This document shows, one piece after another, positions 11,584 to 22,429 of a stretch of 64,000 nt of DNA (positions are counted from its first letter, which is position 1; the number at the start of each line of letters is the position of its first letter). The translations under genes were made by a program, and so were the position numbers. Where the stretch lies: positions 368,240,769-368,304,768 of the forward strand of contig CAKMRJ010000001.1 of the NCBI GenBank assembly GCA_928212115.1. Direction: 5' to 3'. The stretch is from Lactuca virosa. Taxonomy: Eukaryota; Streptophyta; Magnoliopsida; Asterales; Asteraceae. Under the pieces are notes generated by a model. That model was not told the origin of the DNA and searched no databases. It was given only the letters and a program-made list of their open reading frames with translations.

Positions 11584-14500
11584 TTAGACTTCGTCCTCGA
11601 AGTCTGCTGCTACATCTGGAAAAAGCTCGGGGTAATGCTCCCTTATCTCGTCCTCCGGCTCCCAAGTCCATTATGAGCCCTTGCGGTGCTTCCATTGCAC
11701 CTTCACCACCTCGACCCTCTTGTTCCTCAGATCCTTCAACTTCCTGTCGAGGATAGCTTCTGGTCGCTCAATGTAGTTCAGGTTGTCATCCACCTGAATA
11801 TCCTCTAGAGGCAGTACTGTAGAGTCGTCTACCAGGCACTTCCGCAGCTGGGAGACGTGAAAGGTACGGTGAATCTGGCTAAGCTCGGTTGGCAGATCCA
11901 TCCTATACGCCACCTTGCCCACCCGGGTTGTAACCCTGAAAGGACCGATATACCTGGGGCCTAACTTGCCCCGCTTCCTGAACCTGATGACACCTTTCCA
12001 AGGCGACACCTTCAGGAGAACCATATCCCCAACCTGGAATTCCAGGTCCGAACGGCGCTTGTCGGCATAACTTTTCTACCGACTATGAGCAGTCTGAAGC
12101 CTGCTTCGAACCTGCTGGATCCTCTCCGTCGTCTTGAGTACCGCTCACTCTGACCATCCGTATGCGGGTGAAAAGCGGTGCTAAAGTGCAGACGAGTACC
12201 CAAATCGTCATGGAATTTCTTCCAAAATCTGGAAGTGAATTGCACGTCTTGATCTGAAATCACGGAAACTGGCACTCCGTGTCGAGCTAGAACCTCTCGG
12301 ATGTAGATATCGGCCAGCTTCTCGGCCGAGATGCTCTCCTGGATCAATATGAAATGAGCACTCTTGGTCAGCCGATCCATGATGACCCAAATCGAATCCA
12401 CCCCTCGTGCGGTCCTGGGAAGCTTTGTGATGAAATCCATAGTAATATCTTCCCATTTCCACATAGGGATATCCAACGGTTGCGTCTTGCCGTGAGACCT
12501 CTGGTGCTCGGCCTTGACCTTCCTGCAGGTCAGGCATCTCTCGACGTACCAGGCTACGTCCCTGTTCGTTCATGGCCACCAGTAATTAGGACGAAGATCT
12601 CTGTACATCTTCGTCGCCCCGGGATGAATAGAAAATCGGGATTTGTACGCCTCCTCCATCAGAACCTGGCGCACACCTCCATGATATGGAACCGACACCC
12701 TGCGGTGTAGTGTCAACAACCCTCGACTATCATAGTCGAAGGAGGAAACCTGACCCACAATACGATCGCTCCTCTGATGTTCCTCCTTCATAGCCTCCTG
12801 CTGGGCCCCTCGGATCTACTCCAACAGTGGAGTCACTACTTTTATCCGCAATCAAATGTCTCTGATCGGGGCTGCCTTGCGGCTAAGCGCATCGGCCACA
12901 ACATTGGCCTTCCCCGGGTGGTAGAGGATCTCACAGACGTAATCCTTCACCACATCTAGCCACCAACGCTGCCTCATGTTCAGATTTGGCTTATCCATGA
13001 GGTACCTCAGACTCTTGTGATCAGTGTAAATGGTACAACGGACCCCATAGAGGTAATGCCGCCAAATCTTGAGGGCGAAGACAACCGCCCCCAACTCCAG
13101 ATCGTGTGTCGGGTAGTTCGCCTCGTGAGGCTTCAGCTGCCTCGAGGCGTAGGCGATAACATGCCCTCTTTGCATCAGTGTCTCAAACGCCATCTGCTAC
13201 TCAGGCCCCCAGTGAAATACAATGGCTTTCTTCGTCAGCCGGGTCAAGGGTACCGCTATCTTGGAGAAGTACTGAATGAATCTACGGTAATAGCCTGCTA
13301 GCCCTAGGAAACTCCGAATCTCAGATGGAGACTTCGGAACCTCCCACCTCATCACGGCCTCCACCTTGGTCGGGTCAACCAAAATCTCGTTTTGGTTGAC
13401 AAGGTGTCCCAGAAACTGCACCTCGTGCAACCAAAACTCACACTTGGAGAACTTGGCGTACAAGCTCTCCCTCCTCAGGGTATCCAACACCTCTCGCAAG
13501 TGATCCTCGTGCTGCTCATGCGTCTTGGAATAAACCAAGATGTCATCAATGAAAACTATCACAGACCGATCCAACATCGGTTTGCATACACGGTTCATGA
13601 GATCCATGAACGCGGCAGGAGCATTGGTGAGCCCGAAGGGCATCACAACGAACTCGCAATGGCCATAGCGAGTCCGGAATGCAGTCTTCTGTACATCCTC
13701 GTCTCTGACCCTCATCTGATGGTAGACTGAACGTAAATCTATCTTGGAAAACAAAGTTTCCCCCTGTAGCTGGTCGAAGAGATCATCAATCCTTGGGAGT
13801 GGGTAACGGTTCTTCACCGTTACCTTGTTCAGCTCCCGGTAATCTATACACATCCGATGCAACCCGTCCTTCTTCTTCACAAACAGGATCGGGGTTCCCC
13901 ACGCCGAACTGCTCAGCCTGATAAATCCCTTGTCTAACAGCTCCTGTAGCTGTGTAGACAACTCTTGCATCTCAGGAGGAGCCAACCGATATGGTGCCTT
14001 GGCTATCGGAGCCGCACCGGGGACTAGGTCGATCCGGAACTCCACCTGCCTCTCCAGAGGTATCCCAGGCAGCTCCTCTGGAAATAAATCCGGGTACTAC
14101 CGCACCACCGACACATCACTCACGGTCGCCTTACCCGCTTCCCGGGTATCCATAACGTAGGCGACGTACCCTGCGCAACCCTGCTGAAGGTAGCGCCTAA
14201 CCCTTGCTGTTGAGCACAAAGCTAGTCCTCGTTGCAGCCTCTTGTCCTGAATCACCAGCTCTGCCCCACTTGGGGTCCTGATACGCATCAGCTGCTGTGC
14301 ACAATGATCACCGCCCTATTAGGGCTCAACCAATCCATGCCTATAATAACCTTGTTCCCACGCAACGGAATGGGAACTAAGTCTACGAGGTAACGCTCGT
14401 CATTAAACCTCAAAACGCAGTCTCTGAAAACCTCTGATGCTCTTACAGATCGGTCGTCACCAATCTCGACCTCTAAAGGATAATCTAACATCCCCGAAGA

Positions 14501-14598
14501 CTCAGAAAACCTCTTGCTAAGCGCGAAAGAAACAAATGATCGGGTAGCCCCCGAATCGAATAACACTTGTACTGGGATATCGTTCACATGGAACGATC
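11584..14598 (-). pseudogene. Chromovirus A pol: protease, RT, RNase H, integrase, chromodomain (broken)
   Basis: In order on the minus strand: protease (VLFDSGATRSFVS, about 14535); RT (14096-13197; CIDYRELNKVTVKNRYPLPRID, then FIDDILVYSK with the catalytic FIDD); RNase H (13193-12852; YTDHKSLRYLM, VADALSRK); integrase (12791-12050; HPGATKMYRDL, CLTCRKVK, DFITKLPR, SDQDVQF, HPHTDGQSER); and a chromodomain end (YIERPEAILDR, VKVQWKHRKGS, WTWEPEDE). These define a Tekay-type chromovirus. Damage: a frameshift in the protease near 14308; GAG-to-TAG before YPDLFPEELPG (about 14097); loss of the first catalytic Asp region of RNase H at about 13193; an integrase deletion after DGQSER (about 12147) removing the catalytic Glu; and a stop in the chromodomain (about 11671). 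Pol ends at 11584. Confidence 0.92.
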
Positions 14599-14674
14599 CT
14601 AAACATAACACATAAACACAGTACATAATTATCATAATTAACAAGAAATAAGAGTTAGGGAGAAGAATACATAC
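14599..14674 (-). other. Putative 76-bp intron at the Gag/protease junction of A
   Basis: Minus strand: exon GTGACGG|GTATGT ... TTATGTTTAG|GATCG. The insert is AT-rich, 76 bp (not a multiple of 3), with GT-AG ends. Removing it joins DVVTG to SFHVNDIPVQVLFDSG in one frame, the order seen uninterrupted in C. Left in, Gag stops after MYSSP. The phase and codon position are identical to the insert in B. Confidence 0.65.
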
Positions 14675-15827
14675 CCGTCACCACATCAGGTGCGACACGC
14701 GCCTCCTCGGAGGTCAGCTGGAAGGCTCGACTCCTCACCACCGGAGCATCTGTCTTGCCCTGTCGGCCATCCGTAATCCGCAGGGTCGCTAGAGCTGGCG
14801 CAGCCACTGGCGCTGCTGCTGTCAATCTCGGACAGTTGGCCTTTTTATGGCCCTTCTTATTGAAATGAAAGCAAATCAGGTCTGATGTCTGAAATGTGGG
14901 GGTAGGGGCAATACAATCCCTACCAAAGTGCCCAAGCTTGCCGCACTTATAGCAGCCCGATGATCCCAATCTACAAACTCCCTCGTGAGTCTTGTTGTAT
15001 TTCCCACAGCGGCTCCGACCCTGCTGGCCCTTCGACCTAGTGTCGGATCCCTTGGGGTTCTTCCCCAAAATCCCAGCAACATGCCTAATCTCCGCCTTCC
15101 TATTCCGGATGTGCTCGATATCAATATCCCTCTCTCTCGCCCTGGCTATCATGTCCTCCAAAGTCGGACATGCTGAGTAACTGACATGTTTCCTGATGTC
15201 AGCTCTCAACATATCATAGTATCGGGTCTTCCTCATATCCTCATCCCCCGCATACTGAGACACAATTAAGGCCCTCTCCCTGAACTTGGCGGTAATCTCC
15301 ACAGCTGGCGTAAACTCCGCCCTAAACTTGGTCACAAAGTCTGACCAAGTCATAGCCTCCACGGTTGGGGCTCCTAACGAATCACTGACTACCTCCCACC
15401 AATCTCGAGCTTGGTCTCTCAAGCATCCTGCAGCATACCGGACCTTCGACCCCTCAGGGCAGAAGGTCGTCAACTGTGCAACCTCGATGTCTGCAATCCA
15501 TCTCCTGGAATCAATGGGGTCCTTCACCCCGTGGAAGTCTGGCACACCACATCCCCTAAAGTCCTTGAAGGAGAGTGTGCGTGTCCCTGACTGAGTGGAA
15601 CCCATGTCACTCTGAAATTCCCTGAGGCGATCCTCCATCAGCTCGATAATCCCTTCCTTGATCGACCCGAAAATCACCGGGGTCGACTCAAGGATGCCTC
15701 TCGTGATCTTTGAAGCAATGAACTCACGTAGTCCCTCATCAACTGGCTCGACACCCGATCCCGAACCTGATCCTGAACCCGATCCTGACCCTGAACCTCC
15801 TCCACCATGTCGCGTAATCACCACCAT
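14675..15827 (-). CDS. gag: Chromovirus A Gag (open; intact-looking)
   Basis: The start MVVITRHGGGG (ATG at 15827-15825) is chosen because B has MVVTRRF at the same site and C has IVVTLGLG with a mutated start. A glycine/serine repeat follows (GGGGSGSGSG), then VEPVDEGLREFIASKITRGILES, a capsid region (SDFVTKFRAEF, RYYDMLRADIRKHVSY) and a basic linker. Zinc knuckles are CYKCGKLGHFGRDC and a degenerate CFHFNKKGHKKANC (second Cys replaced by Phe). The frame is open for about 385 codons to DVVTG at the putative intron. It would assemble virus-like particles and bind RNA. A longer reading with 18 extra N-terminal codons is possible. Confidence 0.85.
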
Positions 15828-16765
15828 TCTGAAACAAAACACATAATCGTTAGGGTCATACATAACCTCGATAGGTCTCACACATTCTACAAGTTCCCTG
15901 GTTCTATCTCAGCCCTCGACTCGAGTACGGATCCTTTGCTTTCAGTAGTACGGGCCCATACTACCTTCCACATCTATCCGTACTTTCCTCACGGATTGCC
16001 TTGACTTCACCAAATCCCTTCTACTACTACTGTTTACTACACTAATCTCATCCTAGGCTCACCCTAGGGTAACTCTCCGACCCACTCTCCGCCATCAGCT
16101 GCATAAGGAATCCCTGATACCTTTACCTAACTAGCTTGTGAATACCATTACATATCACTAAGACCAGATAATTCTTCGAATGAGAGGTCCTACCCTACAA
16201 CGGTTGGACTCAAACAAGAGCTGCGCAATAGGGCTAGACCTAACCTTCTGAAATTATTTAGTCCTCGCAATATGTAACTTAACGTATTCGCTTACTAGTT
16301 AGCTAAGGATAACTAGAACCCCTTAAAAGCACAAAGCAAGCAACATTCGAGCATTGAGCAACCATACCAAACATATCCTATTCAAGCCATCATATTACTG
16401 ACTAATCAGTTCTACCATGTAACTCAACAAGCACATATAGCAGGCACATAAAGCATCTCCCTAGATCCTTAGCCCTAATCTAGCATGCAATTCTCATACA
16501 AAGATAACAGGCATATAAGGCATCATTCCTAGATCCTTAGCCCTAATCTAGCATGCAGTTCTCATAATCATATCATATCGTAACATAACATGTATGGGTA
16601 TATTGGGGAAAACTTACTTTAGCTCGGCCGGTCGCACGCATCACACACCTTGTTCTTTCTCAAAACTCCTTATTTTAATTTTTAGAAACACTATTTTCTT
16701 GTAAAAATCTTTCAAACCTCGATTTGAGTCCAGACACCCCCGAAGGTGTGTCCGAGTCCCTCAAA
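15828..16765 (-). other. Element A 5' leader; no gene
   Basis: Non-coding leader between PBS and gag. It carries the hairpin at 15945-15964 and a direct repeat (TAGATCCTTAGCCCTAATCT at about 16463 and 16529, about 66 bp apart). Confidence 0.75.
15945..15964. promoter_or_regulatory. Dimer-initiation-like hairpin in the A leader
   Basis: GTAGTA/TACTAC arms with an 8-nt loop containing GGGCCC; the 20-nt block is almost a perfect palindrome. It lies about 118 nt upstream of the gag ATG. Conserved in C, J and (decayed) B. Confidence 0.5.
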
Positions 16766-16767
16766 CT

Positions 16768-16785
16768 AAGGCTCTGATACCAACT
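16768..16785 (-). other. Primer-binding site of element A
   Basis: AGTTGGTATCAGAGCCTT on the minus strand follows the LTR end directly. TGGTATCAGAGC is complementary to the initiator tRNA-Met 3' end, the usual primer of plant gypsy and copia elements. Confidence 0.9.
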
Positions 16786-17371
16786 TGTAACATCCCAATT
16801 TTCAAGACCAAAAATTTTGTTTTTAATTAAGTAACTTATAAAACAGTTTACTGAAAAAGATCGTCGATTCATATCATTTCATAAAACATAGTCATGTGTC
16901 TCAAAACCATATCATAAAATAGTAAATAATGTCAGAGTATAATCCCAAGAATCTCGTAATGCGGAAATCCTGTGTGTGTGTTGCGCTGCTACTGTGCCGA
17001 CTCCTTCCCCTTCGAAGAAGAGGTACCTGAAAACAAAACTGAAACTGTAAGCACAAAGCTTAGTGAGTTCCCCCATCATACCACATACCATACATAACAC
17101 ATACTCTCTAACATATCTGGGTACTGACTACCCCATCGGTCTCTTTCAACCGGTAGCTTGCCTAGCATATCAGGGTGCTGGCCTACCCCTTCAGTCATGT
17201 CGACCGGTACCTAGCCTAGTATATCAAGGTGCTGGCCTACCCTTTCGGTCCTGTTGACTGGTATCGGGGACTATTTCACCCTTACTTCTACCACATAGCA
17301 TCCTAGTGCATAACATATAAATCATATATTGCCTAGCTTATTCGGGTACTGACATACCCCTTCGGCCCTAT
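16786..17371 (-). mobile_element. Element A 5' LTR, 3'-terminal remnant
   Basis: Ends in TTGGGATGTTACA at 16786, matching the end of solo LTR1. It contains the acceptor box (AACTCACTAAGC, TTTGTGCTTACAG, TTTTCAG ending at 17027). Upstream of that is the tandem block with CCGGTA and GGGTGCTGG at about 17100-17280. At about 17371 it is fused to the protease of element B; the first two-thirds of the LTR are missing. Confidence 0.8.
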
Positions 17372-17726
17372 CCATAGATGACCAGTTCTCCCCCACTTAG
17401 GGTTTGAACCACCACTCGCTAACCTTCACAGTCTATCATAACACCAAACTTGCTCAACCAATCTATCTCCACTATCACGCATACATCTCCCATGGGAATA
17501 GAAATCAATTCAATCGGATAAGGCTCCCTGAAAATCTCCAAAACACAACCATGATACACTCTAAATGCAGAAATCCCATGTTCGTTGGTGATAGAAACCC
17601 GCAAGGGACACTCTAACTCGCTAAGGGTCAGATCAAAATCCCTACTAAAAGACCGAGACACAAAGGACCGAATCGCGCCTAAGTCAAATAACACAAGAAC
17701 AGGCAAAGAATTCACTAAGAATGTAC
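17372..17726 (-). pseudogene. Chromovirus B protease fragment
   Basis: GTFLVNSLPVLVLFDLGAIRSFVS, in which the catalytic DSG is mutated to DLG, then CVIVEIDWLSKFGVMIDCEG, a stop, and VVVQTLSGGELVIYG. The sequence then breaks into the LTR remnant of A at about 17371. No RT or integrase of B is present in the window. Confidence 0.8.
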
Positions 17727-17790
17727 CTATTAGAAACATAAACATAAGTATACCATAAAATAATCGACATAATGATAAATAGAAACATAC
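17727..17790 (-). other. Putative 64-bp intron at the Gag/protease junction of B
   Basis: Minus strand: GTTAATG|GTATGT ... TTTCTAATAG|GTACATTC. AT-rich, GT-AG, 64 bp. Excision joins DVVNG to TFLVNSLPV in frame. Retention shifts the frame and ends after about 28 extra residues. Same codon and phase as in A; absent from C. At 64 bp it is near the lower limit for plant introns. Confidence 0.6.
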
Positions 17791-18976
17791 CATTAACAAC
17801 GTCTGACACCACCCTGGCCTCCTCTGCCGTGAGCTGAAAAGCACGACCACGAGCCCTCAGGGGCTCCGCCCTGCCCTGGCTCCCATCAGTGATCCTTAGA
17901 GTAGCCGTCGTTGGAGCCTGAGTCGGTCTAGCAGTAAGCAATGGACACTGGGCATTCATATGGCCCACCTGGTCACAGTGATAGCAAATCCTAGTGCTCG
18001 GTACTGAGCCTACTGATGGAAGTCCTTGGCGTAATGCCCCTCCTTGCCACATTTCTGGCAACCAGATGAAGATCGAAAAACACCCTCATGAACCTTGTTG
18101 CAGTTACCACAAGTGTGGCCCTTTTTCCCTCCAGACCTCGAATCAGCGGGCTTGAACCGCTTCGTCACATGATGTGTCTGAACCACAGCCTGCGTCCGCT
18201 CTCTCACCTGGAGCTCATTCTACAACCTCCTAGCGGCATCCTGCAACTCCGCAAGTGTACCATAGCGTTGTGTGCATAAGAACTGAAGAATGTCCGTCTT
18301 GAGCATGCTCAAATACCAGGTCGTCTGAGCTTGCTCAGAAGCAACAAACTCATGACAAAACATAGCTCTCTCTGTAAACATCTTGGTGATCTCAGTCACC
18401 GACTCAGTCCCCTGTCTCAGATCCAAATACTCCTGAGCTAGCCTCTCCCGCTCCACCACTAGAACATATCTCGAGCAGAACATCTCATAGAACTGCTCCC
18501 AAGACACGACAACCCTCTGCTCCGGAGTGTACGAGCTAGTCACCAATCCTTCGCTTTAGACCGAAGAAGGTTCAGAGCCCACTTGACCTTCTGGTCAGCT
18601 GGGCAGGTGCAATTAAAGAAACATCCATCAACATCTGACAGCCACCTCATAACAATAATCAGATCATGAACCCCATCAAACACCGGGGCCTTCGTATTGT
18701 CAAAGTCCCGGTACTGGAAGACTCTTCTCGTGCCAATCCCCGCAGCTGCGACGGTCACAGTAGCTGCAGTAAAAACGACCTCAGAAAGTGCAGCGTATCG
18801 GTCATCAAAGAACTCCATCATGGCGGTCTTGATAGACTAAAACAACTCCAGTATCCGCCCCGGACAATAGAAACAACCTCATCATGAATCATCTCCTTAA
18901 CCTTGTCCTCAGTCAGTCCTGGTCTATCCTAGCCACTCGATCCAGCTCCTGTCTCGAATCTCCTTGTCACCACCAT
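17791..18976 (-). pseudogene. Chromovirus B Gag (several stops and frameshifts)
   Basis: Start ATG at 18976-18974 (MVVTRRFETGAGSSG, then a stop). It continues TEDKVKEMIHDEVVSIVRG, then FFDDRYAALSEVV, a capsid region (WEQFYEMFCSRYVLVVERERLAQEYLDLRQ, TKMFTERAMFCHEF) and basic linker. Zinc knuckles are CQKCGKEGHYAKDF (last Cys lost) and CYHCDQVGHMNAQC. It closes AEEARVVSDVVNG at the putative intron. More similar in plan to C than to A. Confidence 0.85.
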
Positions 18977-19758
18977 ATTGAAAATAAACCAGAAAATATC
19001 AGATGAGGCGCATTTCATACCACATGAGCTATTCCAAATAACAAAACCCTAGGGGTTGTGACTTCCTTGCTACACATAAGGGTCCTGTGCTTCCAGTAGT
19101 ACAGACCCATACCACCTTCCGCACCTACCCATATTTGTCTCATAAGAACATCACAACAACCCTAACAGTACACACTCAAATACGCATACATCCTATTCTC
19201 ACTTCCTAGAGAAAGGCTATACATTCCTCAACTGGTCGGCTGACCCCACATAACTTATCCATGAAATTTCCACCAACCCTGCAACACTCGTGTATGCTAA
19301 TCATACATAACACTGGATCCTATAGACGGTCGAATACCTGATTCTACCCTAAGCCCTTCATCAAACAAGAACAACAAATAAAGCTAAACCAAACATTCTC
19401 ATGCTATAGAATCTTAGTTATGTACAACTATGATGCATACATTAATCAACTACACTAATGATGTCAATTTCATACAAGAAAGAAACCCTAGGCTATCAGG
19501 CATCAATTATCAGGCAATTATATCAAGCAATTCCTGAAGATCCCTAGCCTATCACTAGCATGACGTTCTATCATAAACATAATAGAAAATAATAGCGTGG
19601 GTAATTTGGGGTATACTTTATTGCTTTGGCTGATTGTACACATTGCATCCTTCCTTGTTTACTTTTGAAAACAATTTTTGAAAATCAGTTTAAAAACTTT
19701 TGCAGTTTCGTAGTTTGATTCTGGATTCACACGAATGCTCATCCAATTCTCTCGAACC
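18977..19758 (-). other. Element B 5' leader
   Basis: Non-coding. Contains the decayed hairpin at 19096-19115 (GTAGTA arm kept, the other arm TACCAC, loop no longer GGGCCC) about 120 nt upstream of gag. Confidence 0.7.
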
Positions 19759-19776
19759 AAGGCTCTGATACCAACT
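19759..19776 (-). other. Primer-binding site of element B
   Basis: AGTTGGTATCAGAGCCTT on the minus strand directly follows the LTR end TGTTACA; initiator tRNA-Met type. Confidence 0.9.
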
Positions 19777-21561
19777 TGTAACACTTAAAAATCACAATAA
19801 ATTTAAAATTTTCAAAATCAACCATTCATCAACATTGTTTACAAAAATAGCCATTGTTTCAAAAGAATTATTTCAAATCAGAGTTTTCCCCAAGACCCAG
19901 ATACATAAAATAGGAAGCTGTGTACGATCACGCCTTCGCCTTCCCACGATCCTCGGAATTACCTGAAACCATAAACTAAAACTTTAAGCCAAAGCTTGGT
20001 GAGTTCCCCCAAAGTACCACCACACATACAAATAATCAAACAGATAACGGGTCTACAACCTCCTAGTTGGATTACCCCTGGCCCACAACCTTTCGGTTGG
20101 AATGCCCCGTCCCACATCCTTTCAGTTGGCTTGCCCAATACATAATGGATCCAAAACCTCCTGGTTGGATCACCCCCAACCCACAACCCTTCGGTTGGAA
20201 TGCCCCGGCCCACAAACTTCCGGTTGGAATGCCCCGGTTTGTTGACTTACAACATAAAGTAGTACAGTCTCAACACCACCATATAATGTCGACATATACA
20301 TAGCAATCAACACATATCTAACAACAGATAATCATATAACCAGTTAACAGACTAGCATACAGATCTAAAAATCACTACCGTATAGCAACATCCTATATAC
20401 CAAGATACATAACTAAAGGGGCCGGCATTGGTGCCTGCGACCCCCAAGAATAATGAGGAAACTCACCTCACAGTCTGACGAATAGCTGAACAATACACTG
20501 CTCCAAATACTGGCTCTACAGGTCACCTATTCAACAGATAGAGACCAAGGCTTAACTGTAGCTCAAAATACCCTTAAGTCAAACTTGGTTAACATTGGTT
20601 AAAGTCAACAGCTCAATGAGTCAACTTGGTCCACTCAGCCGAGTACGCCCAACTCCTACGCTCATAGCTTGGGGTTGACCACGTACGCGCGGTGTATGCT
20701 GAGGTACGCACAACGTATGCTCAAAATCTTCTTTCCTCAATAAGAGATTAATGCATTAAGCCCTCACGTCCAATTTCAGATCCAAGGCCAAAATACCACT
20801 AAGAGTCATAAAATTTCCAACTTTCTGACTTTGCATGCCCATTAAGTGCTTAATACACAAAATCCTAACTTCTTAACACCTTAAGACCCTCTAGAGCATG
20901 CATGGAGAAAAACTAAGCATCAAGACCACAATATTATGACTCAAGACCCCTCATTAGGTATGAAAGGACGACTTATTCGATTAAGAGCATGACATGCTCA
21001 AGAATCAAAATTTTTGGGACCAAAAATACCTTCAACGAAGAAATGGCTAGATGTACAAGATAAGATGATCAAGCAAGGAGCTTTTTTCCTCCTGGAGGTT
21101 GCTAGCAAGTGGAGAATCCCATATCCAAGCTTCTCCCATGTTCCAAAGTTCTTCTACCAACTTATTATTCTTCAAGAACACCACCAAAACATACAAATGA
21201 GCTCAAAATGCACTCTTTTCACTTAGGGTTTGCTAGAGGGACGTTTTCTTAAGTGGACGTTGTTTAGGGTATGAGAAATGAGGTGATAATGATGCTTATA
21301 TATGGACCAAACCCTAAAAATTAGGGTTTGAGGATTTACCAAGTACGCTCTACGTACGCGGTGTACTCCTAACGTACTAGGGTCCGCCCCAGTACGCCTA
21401 GTGTACACAACGTACGCCCAACGTATTAAATCCTTGGCCAAAATCACCAAAATGCCACTATGGACCATTCTTGCAAACTTTCTCAAGCCCAAGGGTCAAA
21501 ATAGAATATTTCTTCATACATAGGGTTAAAATTGAAATTACCTCAACATCAGGATGTTACA
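19777..21561 (-). mobile_element. Element B 5' LTR, complete (1,785 bp)
   Basis: Minus strand TGTAACATCCTGATG ... AAGTGTTACA followed by a PBS. TATA-like CATATATAAGC at about 21293-21306. CGTACG-type motif clusters lie at 21340-21430 (upstream of the TATA) and 20636-20725. Donor GAG|GTGAGT at 20466 and acceptor GGTTTCAG|GT ending at 19963 bracket a tandem repeat of a TTCGGTTGGAATGCCCCG unit at 20040-20240. Its body sequence differs from the A/LTR1 type, so B is a separate family. Confidence 0.88.
19963..20466 (-). other. Putative LTR leader intron in B
   Basis: GTGAGT donor at 20466 and TTTCAG|GT acceptor at 19963 on the minus strand, 504 bp. The acceptor is preceded by the conserved GAACTCACCAAGC-type box. 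The interior holds the tandem repeat. Confidence 0.5.
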
Positions 21562-22429
21562 TCAACCTCAGCAGGTCTCTACACCGTGGCCACTCATAGT
21601 CCCCCAGCTGCCACGTCATGACGGCCAGAATGCCACGCCGTGGGAACCGGGCTTCCATAGCTTAACGTATTCTTCTCTCAATCTGTTATTCCATGCATTC
21701 CAACTTTCCAAAAAGCTTCCTAGGATCTAATACATCACAAAGATTGATGCTTTTCAATCACGCATGTCCAATGCAAGTCTAGAGCTCTAACTTAGGTCAA
21801 AATGGGGAAATAACACCACAATCTCATGCATGAAGCTTAATATACCAAAAAACTCCAGATCTGAGTCATATGTATACTAAGAGACCTCAATGACTCATAA
21901 AGTTGCTAACTTTATGGGATCCTTGCACTCCTCTCAACCTAAACATGGAGAAAAGTGGGTAGAAACTTAGATATAACATGCTTAATGAGAAAGGTAGAGA
22001 CTTTATACCTCCAAAAGGTCAGAAATGAAGTGAAGATGCAAGATCTATGTTGGAACCAAGCACTCAAACACCAAGATGAGCTCCTTCTTTCTTCAACCTT
22101 CACAAAGATGACTTCACACACTCAAAACAAAAATATGGAGGCTAAGGTTTGGATGTGAAAAGATCTCAGAGGGTGGAGGCTTCCAAATGAGGCAACCCTA
22201 GGAGTTAGTGCCCTTAAATAGGGCACCAATCTCAAAAATTAGGGGTTTGGCCGAAAATAGCTGCCACGCCTTGGCAACATACTGAGACGCCATGACATCG
22301 CCCAAATGCGCGTTTCTCCTCAGCTATTCCAAGTCGTGGCTCACCCAAAGCCACAATGTGACCATACAAAAGTTCCAAGATATTAAATGATTAACTTATG
22401 AAAAGAATACCTACAAACTGGATGCTACA
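21562..22429 (-). mobile_element. LTR L, first 868 bp, truncated
   Basis: Minus strand start TGTAGCATCCAG at 22429. TATA-like CTATTTAAGGG at about 22210. Motif clusters related to CCACG-N-CGTGG lie at 22259-22345 and 21600-21660. Interrupted at 21561 by the LTR start of B. Identification as an LTR rests on the start, the TATA/motif layout and similarity in plan to neighbouring LTRs. Confidence 0.6.

Noticed and set aside
13392..13730. Plus-strand frames opposite RT (also 12354-12710 and 15286-15594)
   Set aside because: Antisense shadows of the chromovirus pol and gag.
16768..16785. tRNA-like sequence TGGTATCAGAGC as part of a tRNA gene
   Set aside because: It is only complementary to the initiator tRNA-Met 3' end and sits right after LTR ends (PBS).
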